Shown in pieces: positions 8,187 to 16,159 of a stretch of DNA of 64,000 nt. Under the pieces are notes generated by a model. The model was not told the origin of the DNA. It saw only the letters and a list, made by a program, of their open reading frames with translations, and did no database searches. Each line of letters starts with the position of its first letter. Positions within the stretch are counted from its first letter, which is position 1. Origin of the DNA: UBA5972 sp002430125 (GTDB lineage: Bacteria > Pseudomonadota > Alphaproteobacteria > Rhodobacterales > Rhodobacteraceae); assembly GCA_937892915.1 (NCBI GenBank), contig CALBIC010000101.1:1-64000 (forward strand), read 5' to 3'. Made by a program: the position numbers and the translations under genes.

Positions 8187-10004
8187 TCAGCGCGCCGCGC
8201 GGTCTTCCAGTTCCAGCCAGTCTTCTTCGGCCTTGGCCAGTTGATTTTGCCGCTGCACCAAGCCTTCGCTGGCTTTGGTGAACTTGACCGGATCGCGGCT
8301 GAACAGCTTGGGATCAGCCAGAAAGTTTTCCAGCTTGTTAATCTCGTCCTCGAGCTTGGCAATTTCATCCGGCAGAGTTTTCAGCCGATGCTGTTCCACA
8401 TAAGTCAGGCCCGATTGCGATTTCGCCGGACCGGCCGGTTTGGAACCGTTTTGGCGGTTTGGCGCGCGGATTTGTTCAAACGGTGCCTTTGCCGCCTCGC
8501 GTTTTTGCTGCTGATAATCCGACCAGCCACCCGCATAGATCGTGGCCGTGCCATCGCCGTCCATCGCGATGGTGGTCGAGGCGACCCGATCCACGAAATC
8601 GCGGTCGTGGCTGACCAGCAAAACCGTACCGTCGTAATCGTCCAGAACCTCTTGCAACAGGTCCAGCGTTTCAACATCCAGATCATTGGTCGGCTCGTCC
8701 AGCACCAGCAGATTACTTTCGCGTGCCAACAGCCGTGCCAGCAACAGCCGGGCCTTTTCACCGCCTGACAAAGCCCGAACCGGCCCGCGCGCCTGCGCTT
8801 CATCAAACAGAAAATCCTTGAGGTAGCCGATCACATGTCTGGGTGTGCCGCGCACCATGATCTGGTCGTTGCTGCCGGAAACCCCCAAATCCGCGTCCTC
8901 GGTCAGCGTGTCCCAAAGCGAGGCGTTGGGTTTCAGCGCCGAACGGTTCTGATCAAACACCGCCAGTTGCAGGCTGGTGCCAAGCCGCACGGACCCGGTA
9001 TCGGGTTTCAGCTCGCCGGTCAGCAGTTTGACCAGCGTGGTCTTGCCGGCGCCATTCGGGCCAACCAGCGCAATCCGTTCACCCCTTGTGACCTTAAGCG
9101 AAAAGGGCCGCAAAACGTCACGTTCGCCGTAGGTCTTGGAGATATCCAAAGCCTCGACCACCAGTTTGCCGGATTTCGGCCCGGCCTCGATTTCGATCCG
9201 CGCCGCCCCTTGGCGGCGGATTTGTGCACCCCGTTCAGCCCTCAGATCAGCCAAGCGCCGCACCCGCCCCTGATTGCGTTTGCGCCGCGCGGAAATCCCT
9301 TCGACCGCCCAGCGACCCTCGGCCTTGATCAGCCGGTTCAGCTTGTGGCGCTGCATGTCTTCTTCGTCAAAAATCTTGTCGCGCCATTCTTCAAAGTCCG
9401 AAAATCCCTTTTCTGACCGCCGCACCACACCGCGATCAACCCACAGAGTGGCGCGTGTAAGGGCGCGCAGAAAGGCGCGGTCGTGGCTGATCAGCACAAA
9501 GGCGGTTCGGGTGCTGTTCAGATGTTCCTCAAGCCAGGTGATCGCCTCGATATCCAGGTGGTTCGTTGGCTCATCCAGCAGCATCAGATCCGGCGCTTCG
9601 GCCACGATCTTGGCCAAAGCCGCACGGCGACGTTCCCCACCCGAGGCCCGTGACGGTTCCATATCGGCCGCCAGCTTTAACCCTTCGGCCACCATCGGCA
9701 CGCGGTACGCCTCGTCTTCATCAAGACCGGACGCCGCGAAATCTCCAAGCGTGGCAAATCCGGTCAGATCGGGGTCTTGTTCCATATAACCGACACTTAA
9801 ACCCGGCGTCAGAAACCGGCTGCCGTGATCGGGCATCGCCAGCCCGGCCATGATTTTCATCAGGGTCGATTTACCAGACCCGTTGCGCCCAACCAGCGCC
9901 ACGCGGTCGCCCGGTTGCACTGACAGGTCAAGCCCGCTGAATAGGGGATTGCCGCCGAATGTCAGCGCGATTTCAGATAGGGTCAGAATTGGGGGACGTG
10001 CCAT
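8187..10004 (-). CDS. uup: ABC-F family ATPase, Uup-like
   Basis: A 605-aa soluble protein with two ABC ATPase domains and no membrane segment. Walker A motifs are GRNGSGKST (39-47) and GPNGAGKTT (around 315), with signatures SGGERRRAALA and LSGGEKARLLLA and Walker B LMLLDEPTNHLD and LLVLDEPTNDLD. The C-terminal 70 residues are highly charged with alternating Leu/Glu/Lys, a coiled coil as in Uup, which distinguishes it from EttA. Uup-type proteins act at the ribosome or on branched DNA. Its stop abuts the stop of the NicO gene with no gap (8186/8187), so there is no room for a terminator between the convergent genes. Confidence 0.9.
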   Translation of the reverse strand: MARPPILTLSEIALTFGGNPLFSGLDLSVQPGDRVALVGRNGSGKSTLMKIMAGLAMPDHGSRFLTPGLSVGYMEQDPDLTGFATLGDFAASGLDEDEAYRVPMVAEGLKLAADMEPSRASGGERRRAALAKIVAEAPDLMLLDEPTNHLDIEAITWLEEHLNSTRTAFVLISHDRAFLRALTRATLWVDRGVVRRSEKGFSDFEEWRDKIFDEEDMQRHKLNRLIKAEGRWAVEGISARRKRNQGRVRRLADLRAERGAQIRRQGAARIEIEAGPKSGKLVVEALDISKTYGERDVLRPFSLKVTRGERIALVGPNGAGKTTLVKLLTGELKPDTGSVRLGTSLQLAVFDQNRSALKPNASLWDTLTEDADLGVSGSNDQIMVRGTPRHVIGYLKDFLFDEAQARGPVRALSGGEKARLLLARLLARESNLLVLDEPTNDLDVETLDLLQEVLDDYDGTVLLVSHDRDFVDRVASTTIAMDGDGTATIYAGGWSDYQQQKREAAKAPFEQIRAPNRQNGSKPAGPAKSQSGLTYVEQHRLKTLPDEIAKLEDEINKLENFLADPKLFSRDPVKFTKASEGLVQRQNQLAKAEEDWLELEDRAAR

Positions 10005-10041
10005 AGGGGCCTGCTAATGCGCCCGGTTTGCCGGGTCAAGG

Positions 10042-11169
10042 TCAGACTTTTTCGCGCCCGTAAGGATGTTTGACGACGCGTTGATTAACACAAGGGAAAA
10101 CGAAACACCGGTCGCGCCGGAACGTCAGCCAAAGGGCTGTGCCTTGTTTGGGCAGAAACACCCCCGGCACGGTGGCTTTCAGGGTCGAGCCATCGTAATC
10201 CATCCGAAATTCAACCAGACTTTCGCTGCCCATGAACCGCGCGCGTTCAACAATACCGCGGGCCGGCACCCCATCAACCACCGTGGGATTGGGGCCTTTG
10301 CCCTCGCGGTCAAAATCCATTTTCAGATGCTGCGGGCGGATTATAATTTCCACGTCAGTTTCGTTCAGCATACCGGGCGTCAGAAACTGCCCAAACGGGG
10401 TTTCGGTCATCATGTTGTGAACCACCCCGTGGATCACGTTGACATCGCTGAAAAAAGCCGCCGCCGCCCGGTCGCACGGACTGTTATAAAGGTTATAGGG
10501 CGCGCCCATCTGCACGATCTTACCGTCCCGCATCAGGGCAATCTGATCCGCCATGCGCATCGCCTCGTCTGGTTCATGCGTCACCAGCAATACCGCGGTG
10601 CCTTCTTCCTTCAGCAGGCTGAGGGTCTCGTCCCGGATACCGTCACGCAGGCGGTTATCAAGGCCGGAAAACGGCTCGTCCATCAGCAAAACCCGCGGGC
10701 GCGGGGCAAGGGCGCGCGCCAATGCCACCCGTTGCTGTTCGCCACCTGACAATTGATGTGGGTACTTCGGCCCGAAATGATGCAGATGAACCCGCTCCAG
10801 CAAATCCTTCACCCGCGACGCCTTTTCGGCCCTGCTGCCGGTTTGCAGACCAAAGGCGACATTCTGCGCCACGCTGAGATGCGGAAACAACGCGAAGTCC
10901 TGAAACATCAAACCGATCGAACGTTTTTCCGGTGGCAGATGCAGCCGGTCGCCCGATACTTCCACCCCGTTCACCAGAACCCGGCCAGCGCTTTGTCGGT
11001 CAACCCCCGCTGCGATGCGCAGCGTCGTCGATTTCCCGCAACCCGACGGCCCCAGCAAACAGATCACCTGCCCGGCCTCAAGCTTTAACGACAGCCCGTC
11101 GATCACCGTGGTGCTATCAAACACCCGGCTTATCGCGTCAAGTTCCAAGCGTGGAGAATTTTCCGCCAA
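10042..11169 (-). CDS. ABC transporter ATP-binding protein (FbpC/PotA-like, with TOBE-type C-terminus)
   Basis: A 375-aa importer ATPase: Walker A GPSGCGKST (40-48), Q-loop FQDFALFPHLSV, signature LSGGEQQRV (140-148), Walker B VLLMDEPFSGLD (160-171), H-loop THEPDEA. The C-terminal third has the beta-rich layout of a TOBE domain. The aromatic-rich region after Walker A and the Q-loop are most like ferric-iron (FbpC) or spermidine/sulfate ATPases. No permease or binding protein lies nearby, so it must work with components elsewhere or is an orphan. It is flanked by an SDR gene upstream and the ABC-F gene downstream, all on the minus strand with gaps of 84 and 37 bp. Confidence 0.85.
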   Translation of the reverse strand: MAENSPRLELDAISRVFDSTTVIDGLSLKLEAGQVICLLGPSGCGKSTTLRIAAGVDRQSAGRVLVNGVEVSGDRLHLPPEKRSIGLMFQDFALFPHLSVAQNVAFGLQTGSRAEKASRVKDLLERVHLHHFGPKYPHQLSGGEQQRVALARALAPRPRVLLMDEPFSGLDNRLRDGIRDETLSLLKEEGTAVLLVTHEPDEAMRMADQIALMRDGKIVQMGAPYNLYNSPCDRAAAAFFSDVNVIHGVVHNMMTETPFGQFLTPGMLNETDVEIIIRPQHLKMDFDREGKGPNPTVVDGVPARGIVERARFMGSESLVEFRMDYDGSTLKATVPGVFLPKQGTALWLTFRRDRCFVFPCVNQRVVKHPYGREKV

Positions 11170-11253
11170 TCCTGTCGCCTTATGCTTGCCTGAGTGTTTT
11201 TATCAAGTTCATGCCCCGCATTTAACAAGCCGTCCCCTTGGGTTCAACCAGTT

Positions 11254-12033
11254 TCAAAGCGTGGCGTTCACGCCGCCGCCATCCAGCAGGATGTTTTGCC
11301 CTACTATATAGCCCGCATGTTGCGAACACAGGAACGCACACATCGCCCCGAACTCGGCCGCCGTACCGTCACGCCGGGTTGGGTTGTTGGCTTGCCGTGC
11401 TGCGCGTGCTTCGGCCACAGTGATCCCCTTTTGCTGTGACGCACTGCGATCAAGCCCGGCAATCCGGTCCGTATCATGTGACCCCGGCAACAGGTTGTTC
11501 ATCGTCACCCCGGCATGCGCGATCTGGCGCGAGGTGCCGGCGACATAGCCAGTTAAACCAGCCCGCGCAGAATTTGACAGCCCCAGCACCGCAATAGGCG
11601 CCTTGACCGATTGCGAGGTGATGTTGATCACCCGACCCCAGCCGCGCTCCATCATACCGGGCACAATGGCTTTGATCAGGGCAATCGGCGTCAGCATATT
11701 GGCGTCAAGGGCCGCGATGAAATCCGCACGTTCCCAATCCGACCAGATGCCGGGCGGCGGACCACCGGCGTTGTTGACCAGAATATCCGGGTTCGGACAA
11801 GCCGCCAGCACCGCCGCGCGCCCCACATCTGTGGTGATATCAGCCGCGACCGCCTTAACCTCGACCCCGTAAGTGGCGCGAATATGCGCCGCCGTTGCCT
11901 CCAGCGTTTCCTGTGTGCGGGCGTTCAAAACCAGATTCACCCCGGCCTCGGCCAATGCTTCGGCGCAGCCGCGCCCCAACCCTTTGGAACTAGCGCAGAC
12001 CACCGCCCATTTCCCTTTGATCCCTAAATCCAT
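11254..12033 (-). CDS. SDR-family protein with altered catalytic and cofactor motifs (BKR-like)
   Basis: A 259-aa short-chain dehydrogenase/reductase-like protein. The NNAG motif (87-90) and catalytic Ser140 (ITSQS) are normal, but the dinucleotide motif reads ASSKGLG rather than TGxxxGxG, and the expected Tyr-x-x-x-Lys is replaced by S153-NSA-R157. A BKR-like SDR subgroup lacking the canonical tetrad is known, so this looks like a family property and not a mutation. The reaction is unknown; it may be a binding or non-classical enzyme. It begins a minus-strand series with the two ABC genes and diverges from the Hint-domain gene. Confidence 0.85.
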   Translation of the reverse strand: MDLGIKGKWAVVCASSKGLGRGCAEALAEAGVNLVLNARTQETLEATAAHIRATYGVEVKAVAADITTDVGRAAVLAACPNPDILVNNAGGPPPGIWSDWERADFIAALDANMLTPIALIKAIVPGMMERGWGRVINITSQSVKAPIAVLGLSNSARAGLTGYVAGTSRQIAHAGVTMNNLLPGSHDTDRIAGLDRSASQQKGITVAEARAARQANNPTRRDGTAAEFGAMCAFLCSQHAGYIVGQNILLDGGGVNATL

Positions 12034-12122
12034 TCCAGCCTCCGGCGTTACGTTATCACCCCGAGACTAAAGCAAGCCCCTGCGCCGTCAAGCGCAAGGC
12101 GGGCGCGAATCACAATAGCTGT

Positions 12123-12153
12123 GCCACATTTCAGGCCACATTCGTGCCACATT
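12123..12153. repeat. Three GCCACATT direct repeats spaced about one helical turn
   Basis: GCCACATT occurs at 12123-12130, 12135-12142 and 12146-12153, with start-to-start spacings of 12 and 11 bases, inside the 430-bp divergent region between the SDR gene (start 12033, minus) and the Hint gene (start 12464, plus). Helically phased direct repeats of this kind often bind a multimeric regulator. It is about 90 bp upstream of the SDR start and 180 bp ahead of the candidate Hint promoter. The rest of this region is AT-richer than its surroundings and holds no supported gene. Confidence 0.4.
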
Positions 12154-12333
12154 TGGTTAAAAACCCCGGCAAATCGCACTGATGCATTAACCTTATCACA
12201 GTCACTCTGCGCCAATTCTTGCCGAAATGGGGCGGGATTATGGGTGGTGTTGGAAATGAAGAAGGAACAATCGCGGCCATTGTTTCCAATGCTAAGACAA
12301 TACCTTAATTTTGCCATGGAACCGCTTGTTTTA

Positions 12334-12362
12334 TTGACTTTTTTCTTAATTCGCCTTATATC
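12334..12362 (+). promoter_or_regulatory. Candidate sigma70-type promoter for the Hint-domain gene
   Basis: TTGACT at 12334-12339, a 17-base spacer, then TATATC at 12357-12362, in an AT-rich stretch. Transcription would begin near 12369, giving a leader of roughly 95 bases before the ATG at 12464. Spacing and sequence match the housekeeping consensus well by eye; not experimentally supported. Confidence 0.45.
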
Positions 12363-12463
12363 TAAAACTGAGTTTGGCGGTGGGGACTGCCTAGGGTGGG
12401 ACAAGTATCCCCTTCCGAACGGGCGAAGCCATCACCAATTGAAAGTGTAGGCGCGTCCTGAAA

Positions 12464-13528
12464 ATGAATATTCAAAAAAGCATCAACAGCACCGAGCATC
12501 AGGTCTGCAATGTCTATAACATTGGCGATTTCTTGGTGACTTCGGGCGTCAATCTGGGTGATGCAATCACCAATGCTTCGGACTCCTATGTCGGCGACAC
12601 CTACGTGTTTTCCACCAACCCCATGCCGCTTGATCTGGTTGTCCGCGATGCAGGCTTCGGCGTCGGGAACGACAGCCGCACATTTGACGACATTGTCACC
12701 GGCCAAACCGTGGGCTCGGGGTCTGAAATCGGTACTTTGGGGGACGGCATGGAACTGGAAAGCCGCCTGACATTCATCGGCGCGGACGGATCAAAAGCTG
12801 ACGTTCTGATCATCAACAATACCGGCCAAGTCAGCAGCGCCTGGTCGGGCGAATATTTCCTGCCGATGTCGCCGCTGACGCCGGGCATTGAATACACCCT
12901 GATCAAAGCCGACGCTAACCCCGGCGTGTTCAAATATTCCGATTACAAATGCGTCTGCTTCAGCCGTGGCACGATGATCCGTATGGCCGATGGCAGCGAA
13001 AAGCTGATCGAACATCTGACCGAAGGCGATCTGGTTGATACTCAGGACAATGGCGCACAAAAGGTCCGCTGGGTCGGCGGCCGCGTCGCCCGCGCCTTTG
13101 GGCACCTGGCGCCGGTGGTCATCAGCAAGGGTGCACTGGGCAATCAAAGCGACCTGATCGTCAGCCAACAACATCGCATTCTGATATCAGACTGGCGCGC
13201 CGAGGTGATGCTGGGCAGCCATGAAGTGCTGGTCAAAGCCAAGGATCTGGTCAATGGCGACACGATCTATACCCGCCAAGGCGGCGTGGTCGAATATTTC
13301 CACATCCTGTTTGACAGCCATGAAATTGTCTTTGCCGAAGGCATCCCGACCGAAAGCCTGTATCTGAACAAATCCACCCTCGACAGTATGGACGAGGAAG
13401 CGCAGGCTGAAATTATGTACCTGTTCCCCGAACTTGAAACCCATCCGCAATTGTCTGCAGTTGCCGGCCGGATTTCGCTGAAATCTTACGAGGCGGCAGC
13501 GCTGCTGAAACAAGTCGGGATGCACTAA
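12464..13528 (+). CDS. Hint (Hedgehog/intein) domain-containing protein
   Basis: A 354-aa protein. Residues 1-160 form an N-terminal region of Gly/Asp/Thr-rich, probably beta-strand repeats (e.g. VGDTYVFSTNPM, EYTLIKADANPGVF). From Cys165 a Hint domain begins: CFSRGTMIRMADGSEK, then EHLTEGDLVDTQDNG, VSQQHRIL (233-240) and late histidines near 280 and 286. The catalytic-type N-terminal Cys and the block-B-like His are present, but no intein-like C-terminal HN followed by an extein is visible. Such Hint_2-type proteins are common in Rhodobacteraceae, often predicted to be secreted without a classical signal, and may self-cleave. No signal peptide is seen. It is followed by a strong terminator. 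Confidence 0.88.
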   Translation: MNIQKSINSTEHQVCNVYNIGDFLVTSGVNLGDAITNASDSYVGDTYVFSTNPMPLDLVVRDAGFGVGNDSRTFDDIVTGQTVGSGSEIGTLGDGMELESRLTFIGADGSKADVLIINNTGQVSSAWSGEYFLPMSPLTPGIEYTLIKADANPGVFKYSDYKCVCFSRGTMIRMADGSEKLIEHLTEGDLVDTQDNGAQKVRWVGGRVARAFGHLAPVVISKGALGNQSDLIVSQQHRILISDWRAEVMLGSHEVLVKAKDLVNGDTIYTRQGGVVEYFHILFDSHEIVFAEGIPTESLYLNKSTLDSMDEEAQAEIMYLFPELETHPQLSAVAGRISLKSYEAAALLKQVGMH

Positions 13529-13586
13529 ACCAAATTGAATACCAGTAGCTTTGCGATCCCTCCAAGACACCAAAGCGCACGCGACC

Positions 13587-13623
13587 CGGCCCTGATCCCT
13601 GTGATCGGGGCCGTTGTTGTTTT
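13587..13623 (+). terminator. Rho-independent terminator after the Hint gene
   Basis: An 11-bp stem, CGGCCCTGATC (13587-13597) with GATCGGGGCCG (13603-13613), one wobble pair, loop CCTGT, followed by TTGTTGTTTT. It lies 59 bases after the Hint stop and before the convergent exported-protein gene. Confidence 0.8.
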
Positions 13624-13708
13624 GGGGAGGGTTGGCCTTGGTCGCCGGCCTGCCTGGTCAAATATTCGAAAAATGCCAGCCGGTTAAACCTATCCATTCG
13701 CCGCCTGA

Positions 13709-14203
13709 TTACAGCCCTCCGGCTCCGCCGCTTTCGCCGGGATCGTGATCGGTTTGGCTGCGGGAATTGCCCACTGCCACCGGACTGACCGGGCTAGACT
13801 GTTTACCCCAACGGTCGAAAATCGACACAATTATGGTCAGACCCGAACCCGGCCCAGCTTTCAGGATCAACTCACCAGATCCAATGCCGATCTTGGCAGT
13901 GCCGCGCGTCTTGGTCGGAAGAATCGGCACCGACACCAACGGGGCGGTGCCGGGTATGGTGAAGGTCATCACAAACGCCTTTGGCAATCTGGACGTATCC
14001 GCAACCTCGAACGAATAGCGGCCCTTGGGCAGTTTGCTCAGGTCCAGTGCGCCGGTTTTGTCGGTGGTCATCATGATGGAAGGACCCGGATTCTTCCTAA
14101 CGATAATGTCGACACCGGGAATCGGATCACTGGTGGCGAAAACCGCCATCGGTAACGTCAGCGATAAAACGAGGCTCAGGATTAACAGTCGCAAAATGGC
14201 CAT
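13709..14203 (-). CDS. Exported hypothetical protein (carboxypeptidase-regulatory/beta-sandwich-like)
   Basis: A 164-aa protein with a clear signal peptide (about 1-23, ending AVFA). The mature part begins DPIPGVDIIVRKNPG and contains the pattern TDKTGALDLSKLPKGRYSFEV, which is the classic ending of a carboxypeptidase-regulatory-like or Cna-B-type beta-sandwich ('G-x-y-x-L-x-x-G-x-Y-x-x-x-V'), so it is likely periplasmic or surface located. The C-terminal 35 residues are low complexity (Gly/Ser/Asp/Pro). It converges on the Hint gene, with the terminator between them, and diverges from prfC. No more exact family is recognised. Confidence 0.65.
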   Translation of the reverse strand: MAILRLLILSLVLSLTLPMAVFATSDPIPGVDIIVRKNPGPSIMMTTDKTGALDLSKLPKGRYSFEVADTSRLPKAFVMTFTIPGTAPLVSVPILPTKTRGTAKIGIGSGELILKAGPGSGLTIIVSIFDRWGKQSSPVSPVAVGNSRSQTDHDPGESGGAGGL

Positions 14204-14398
14204 GGCAAAAATCCCTGATAAATTCAGCGAACCGCGTCAAATGCCACGCGGCGGACAGTCTGGCGATGCAATAAGGGTCAGGCAAAACCACGATACGCCT
14301 TGGCCGGTGCAAGTCAATCAGCAATGCAGTGATGCCGCCATCAGACGCAAGGCCGCAGCATTTTGCCAAATAATGCCCATAACCGCGCGCCAATCGTA

Positions 14399-14442
14399 TG
14401 TACAGGTTGTGTACGCATTGTGTACTGGTTGTGTACCGTCGG
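14399..14442 (+). repeat. 11-bp phased tandem repeat (TGTAC ladder) upstream of prfC
   Basis: TGTAC begins at 14399, 14410, 14421 and 14432, exactly 11 bases apart. Full units are TGTACAGGTTG, TGTACGCATTG, TGTACTGGTTG and a degenerate TGTACCGTCGG; TTG precedes three of the four TGTAC copies. The array ends about 50 bases before the prfC ATG (14492). The 11-base period places each copy on the same helix face, which fits a binding array for a regulator, and the TTGTGT cores could also act as -35 elements. It lies in a 288-bp intergenic region with no gene. Confidence 0.7.
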
Positions 14443-14491
14443 TTTGCAGTCTTCCTTGCCCTTTGTGCGGCAGTCCCATATATCGCGGCCT

Positions 14492-16099
14492 ATGCGTGAC
14501 CATGCCTCAAATCAGCCGATCCTGCCGCCGGAAATCGAACGCCGCCGGACCTTTGCGATCATCAGTCATCCGGATGCGGGCAAGACCACGCTGACGGAAA
14601 AATTCCTGCTTTATGGTGGCGCGATCCAGATGGCCGGACAGGTCCGTGCCAAGGGCGAAGCGCGACGTACCCGCTCGGATTATATGAAGATGGAGATGGA
14701 ACGCGGGATCTCCGTTTCGGCCTCGGCGATGTCGTTTCCGTATAAGGAATTCTGGTTCAATCTGGTGGACACGCCGGGCCACAGCGATTTCTCGGAAGAC
14801 ACTTACCGCACCCTGACGGCGGTTGATTGCGCGGTGATGGTGATTGACGGGGCCAAGGGGGTTGAAAGCCAGACCCAAAAGCTGTTTGAAGTCTGCCGTC
14901 TGCGGGACCTGCCGATCCTGACCTTCTGTAATAAAATGGACCGCGAAAGTCGCGATACATTTGATATTATTGATGAAATTCAGGAAAATCTGGCGATTGA
15001 CGTGACCCCTGCCACCTGGCCAATCGGGGTGGGGCGTGAATTTGTTGGCTGTTACGATATGCTGAATGACCGGCTGGAGCTGATGGACCGGGCGGACCGT
15101 AACAGGGTCGCGGCAACCATTGCGATCAACGGGCTGGATGACCCGAAGCTGGCCGAACATGTGCCTGCACACCTGCTGGATAAGCTGGTGGAAGAGATCG
15201 AAATGGCCCGCGAATTGCTGCCGGCTTTTGACGCACAGGCGGTGCTTGACGGCACCATGACGCTGATCTGGTTTGGCTCGGCGATCAACTCGTTCGGGGT
15301 GCAGGAACTGATGAACGGCATTGGGCGTTTTGGGCCCAAACCGCAGCCCTGCCCGGCCGAACCACGCCACATCTCGCCGGATGAAAAGACGGTTTCCGGC
15401 TTTGTTTTCAAGGTCCAAGCCAATATGGACCCCAAGCACCGCGACCGCGTGGCGTTTGTGCGGTTGTGTTCCGGTCACTTCACCCGCGGCATGAAACTGC
15501 TGCATGTCCGCAGCAAAAAGCCGATGGCGATTTCCAACCCGGTGCTGTTTCTGGCAAGCGACCGCGAACTGGCAGAAGAGGCCTGGGCCGGGGACATCAT
15601 CGGCATCCCCAACCACGGCCAGTTGCGCATCGGCGACAGCCTGACCGAAGGCGAGATGTTAAGGTTCACCGGCATCCCGTCATTCGCGCCCGAACTGCTG
15701 CAATCGGTACGGGCTATGGACCCGATGAAGGCCAAGCATCTGGATAAGGCACTGAACCAGTTTGCCGAAGAAGGCGCTGCTAAATTGTTCAAGCCGATGA
15801 TCGGATCAGGCTGGGTAATCGGCGTGGTCGGCGCCTTACAGTTCGAGGTTCTGGCCAGCCGGATTGAACAGGAATATTCCTTGCCGGTACGGTTTGAGCC
15901 GACCCAATTCACCTCGGCCCGGTGGGTAACGGGGCCGAAAGACAAGCTTGACGCGTTCATCAACGCCAACAAGGGACACATGGCGCAAGACCATGACGGC
16001 GATCCGGTGTTTCTGACGCGTTTACAATGGGATATCGACCGCGTGGTGCGTGATTACCCCGACCTGACGCTGAGCGCGATCAAGGAAATGCAGGTCTAA
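14492..16099 (+). CDS. prfC: Peptide chain release factor 3
   Basis: A 535-aa translational GTPase that recycles RF1/RF2 from the ribosome. Motifs: G1 SHPDAGKTTL (25-34), switch region with MEMERGISVSASAM (68-80), G3 DTPGHSDF (93-100), G4 NKMD (147-150); the length and the C-terminal domain (RFEPTQFTSARWV) are those of RF3 and not of EF-G or LepA. The open frame continues upstream to 14363, but the ATG at 14492 gives the normal RF3 N-terminus, a short leader then EIERRRTFAIISHP. It is monocistronic, with the 11-bp repeat array in its upstream region. Confidence 0.97.
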   Translation: MRDHASNQPILPPEIERRRTFAIISHPDAGKTTLTEKFLLYGGAIQMAGQVRAKGEARRTRSDYMKMEMERGISVSASAMSFPYKEFWFNLVDTPGHSDFSEDTYRTLTAVDCAVMVIDGAKGVESQTQKLFEVCRLRDLPILTFCNKMDRESRDTFDIIDEIQENLAIDVTPATWPIGVGREFVGCYDMLNDRLELMDRADRNRVAATIAINGLDDPKLAEHVPAHLLDKLVEEIEMARELLPAFDAQAVLDGTMTLIWFGSAINSFGVQELMNGIGRFGPKPQPCPAEPRHISPDEKTVSGFVFKVQANMDPKHRDRVAFVRLCSGHFTRGMKLLHVRSKKPMAISNPVLFLASDRELAEEAWAGDIIGIPNHGQLRIGDSLTEGEMLRFTGIPSFAPELLQSVRAMDPMKAKHLDKALNQFAEEGAAKLFKPMIGSGWVIGVVGALQFEVLASRIEQEYSLPVRFEPTQFTSARWVTGPKDKLDAFINANKGHMAQDHDGDPVFLTRLQWDIDRVVRDYPDLTLSAIKEMQV

Positions 16100-16159
16100 A
16101 GCATCTTGCATTTTATCTGACCCACGAATATCGGATCAAGAAAAATGCTAAAAAGCAGC

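Noticed and set aside
10021..10040. CCCGG...CCGGG as a terminator between the ABC ATPase and ABC-F genes
   Set aside because: Only a five-base stem without T-run; the two genes probably share a message.
12253..12450. Possible small membrane protein (starting MKKEQSRPLF) upstream of the Hint gene
   Set aside because: Weak ribosome site, overlaps the candidate promoter, and no family resemblance; treated as leader/promoter DNA.
14507..15616. 369-codon minus-strand frame across prfC
   Set aside because: Antisense to a clear RF3 gene, no motif, no ribosome site.
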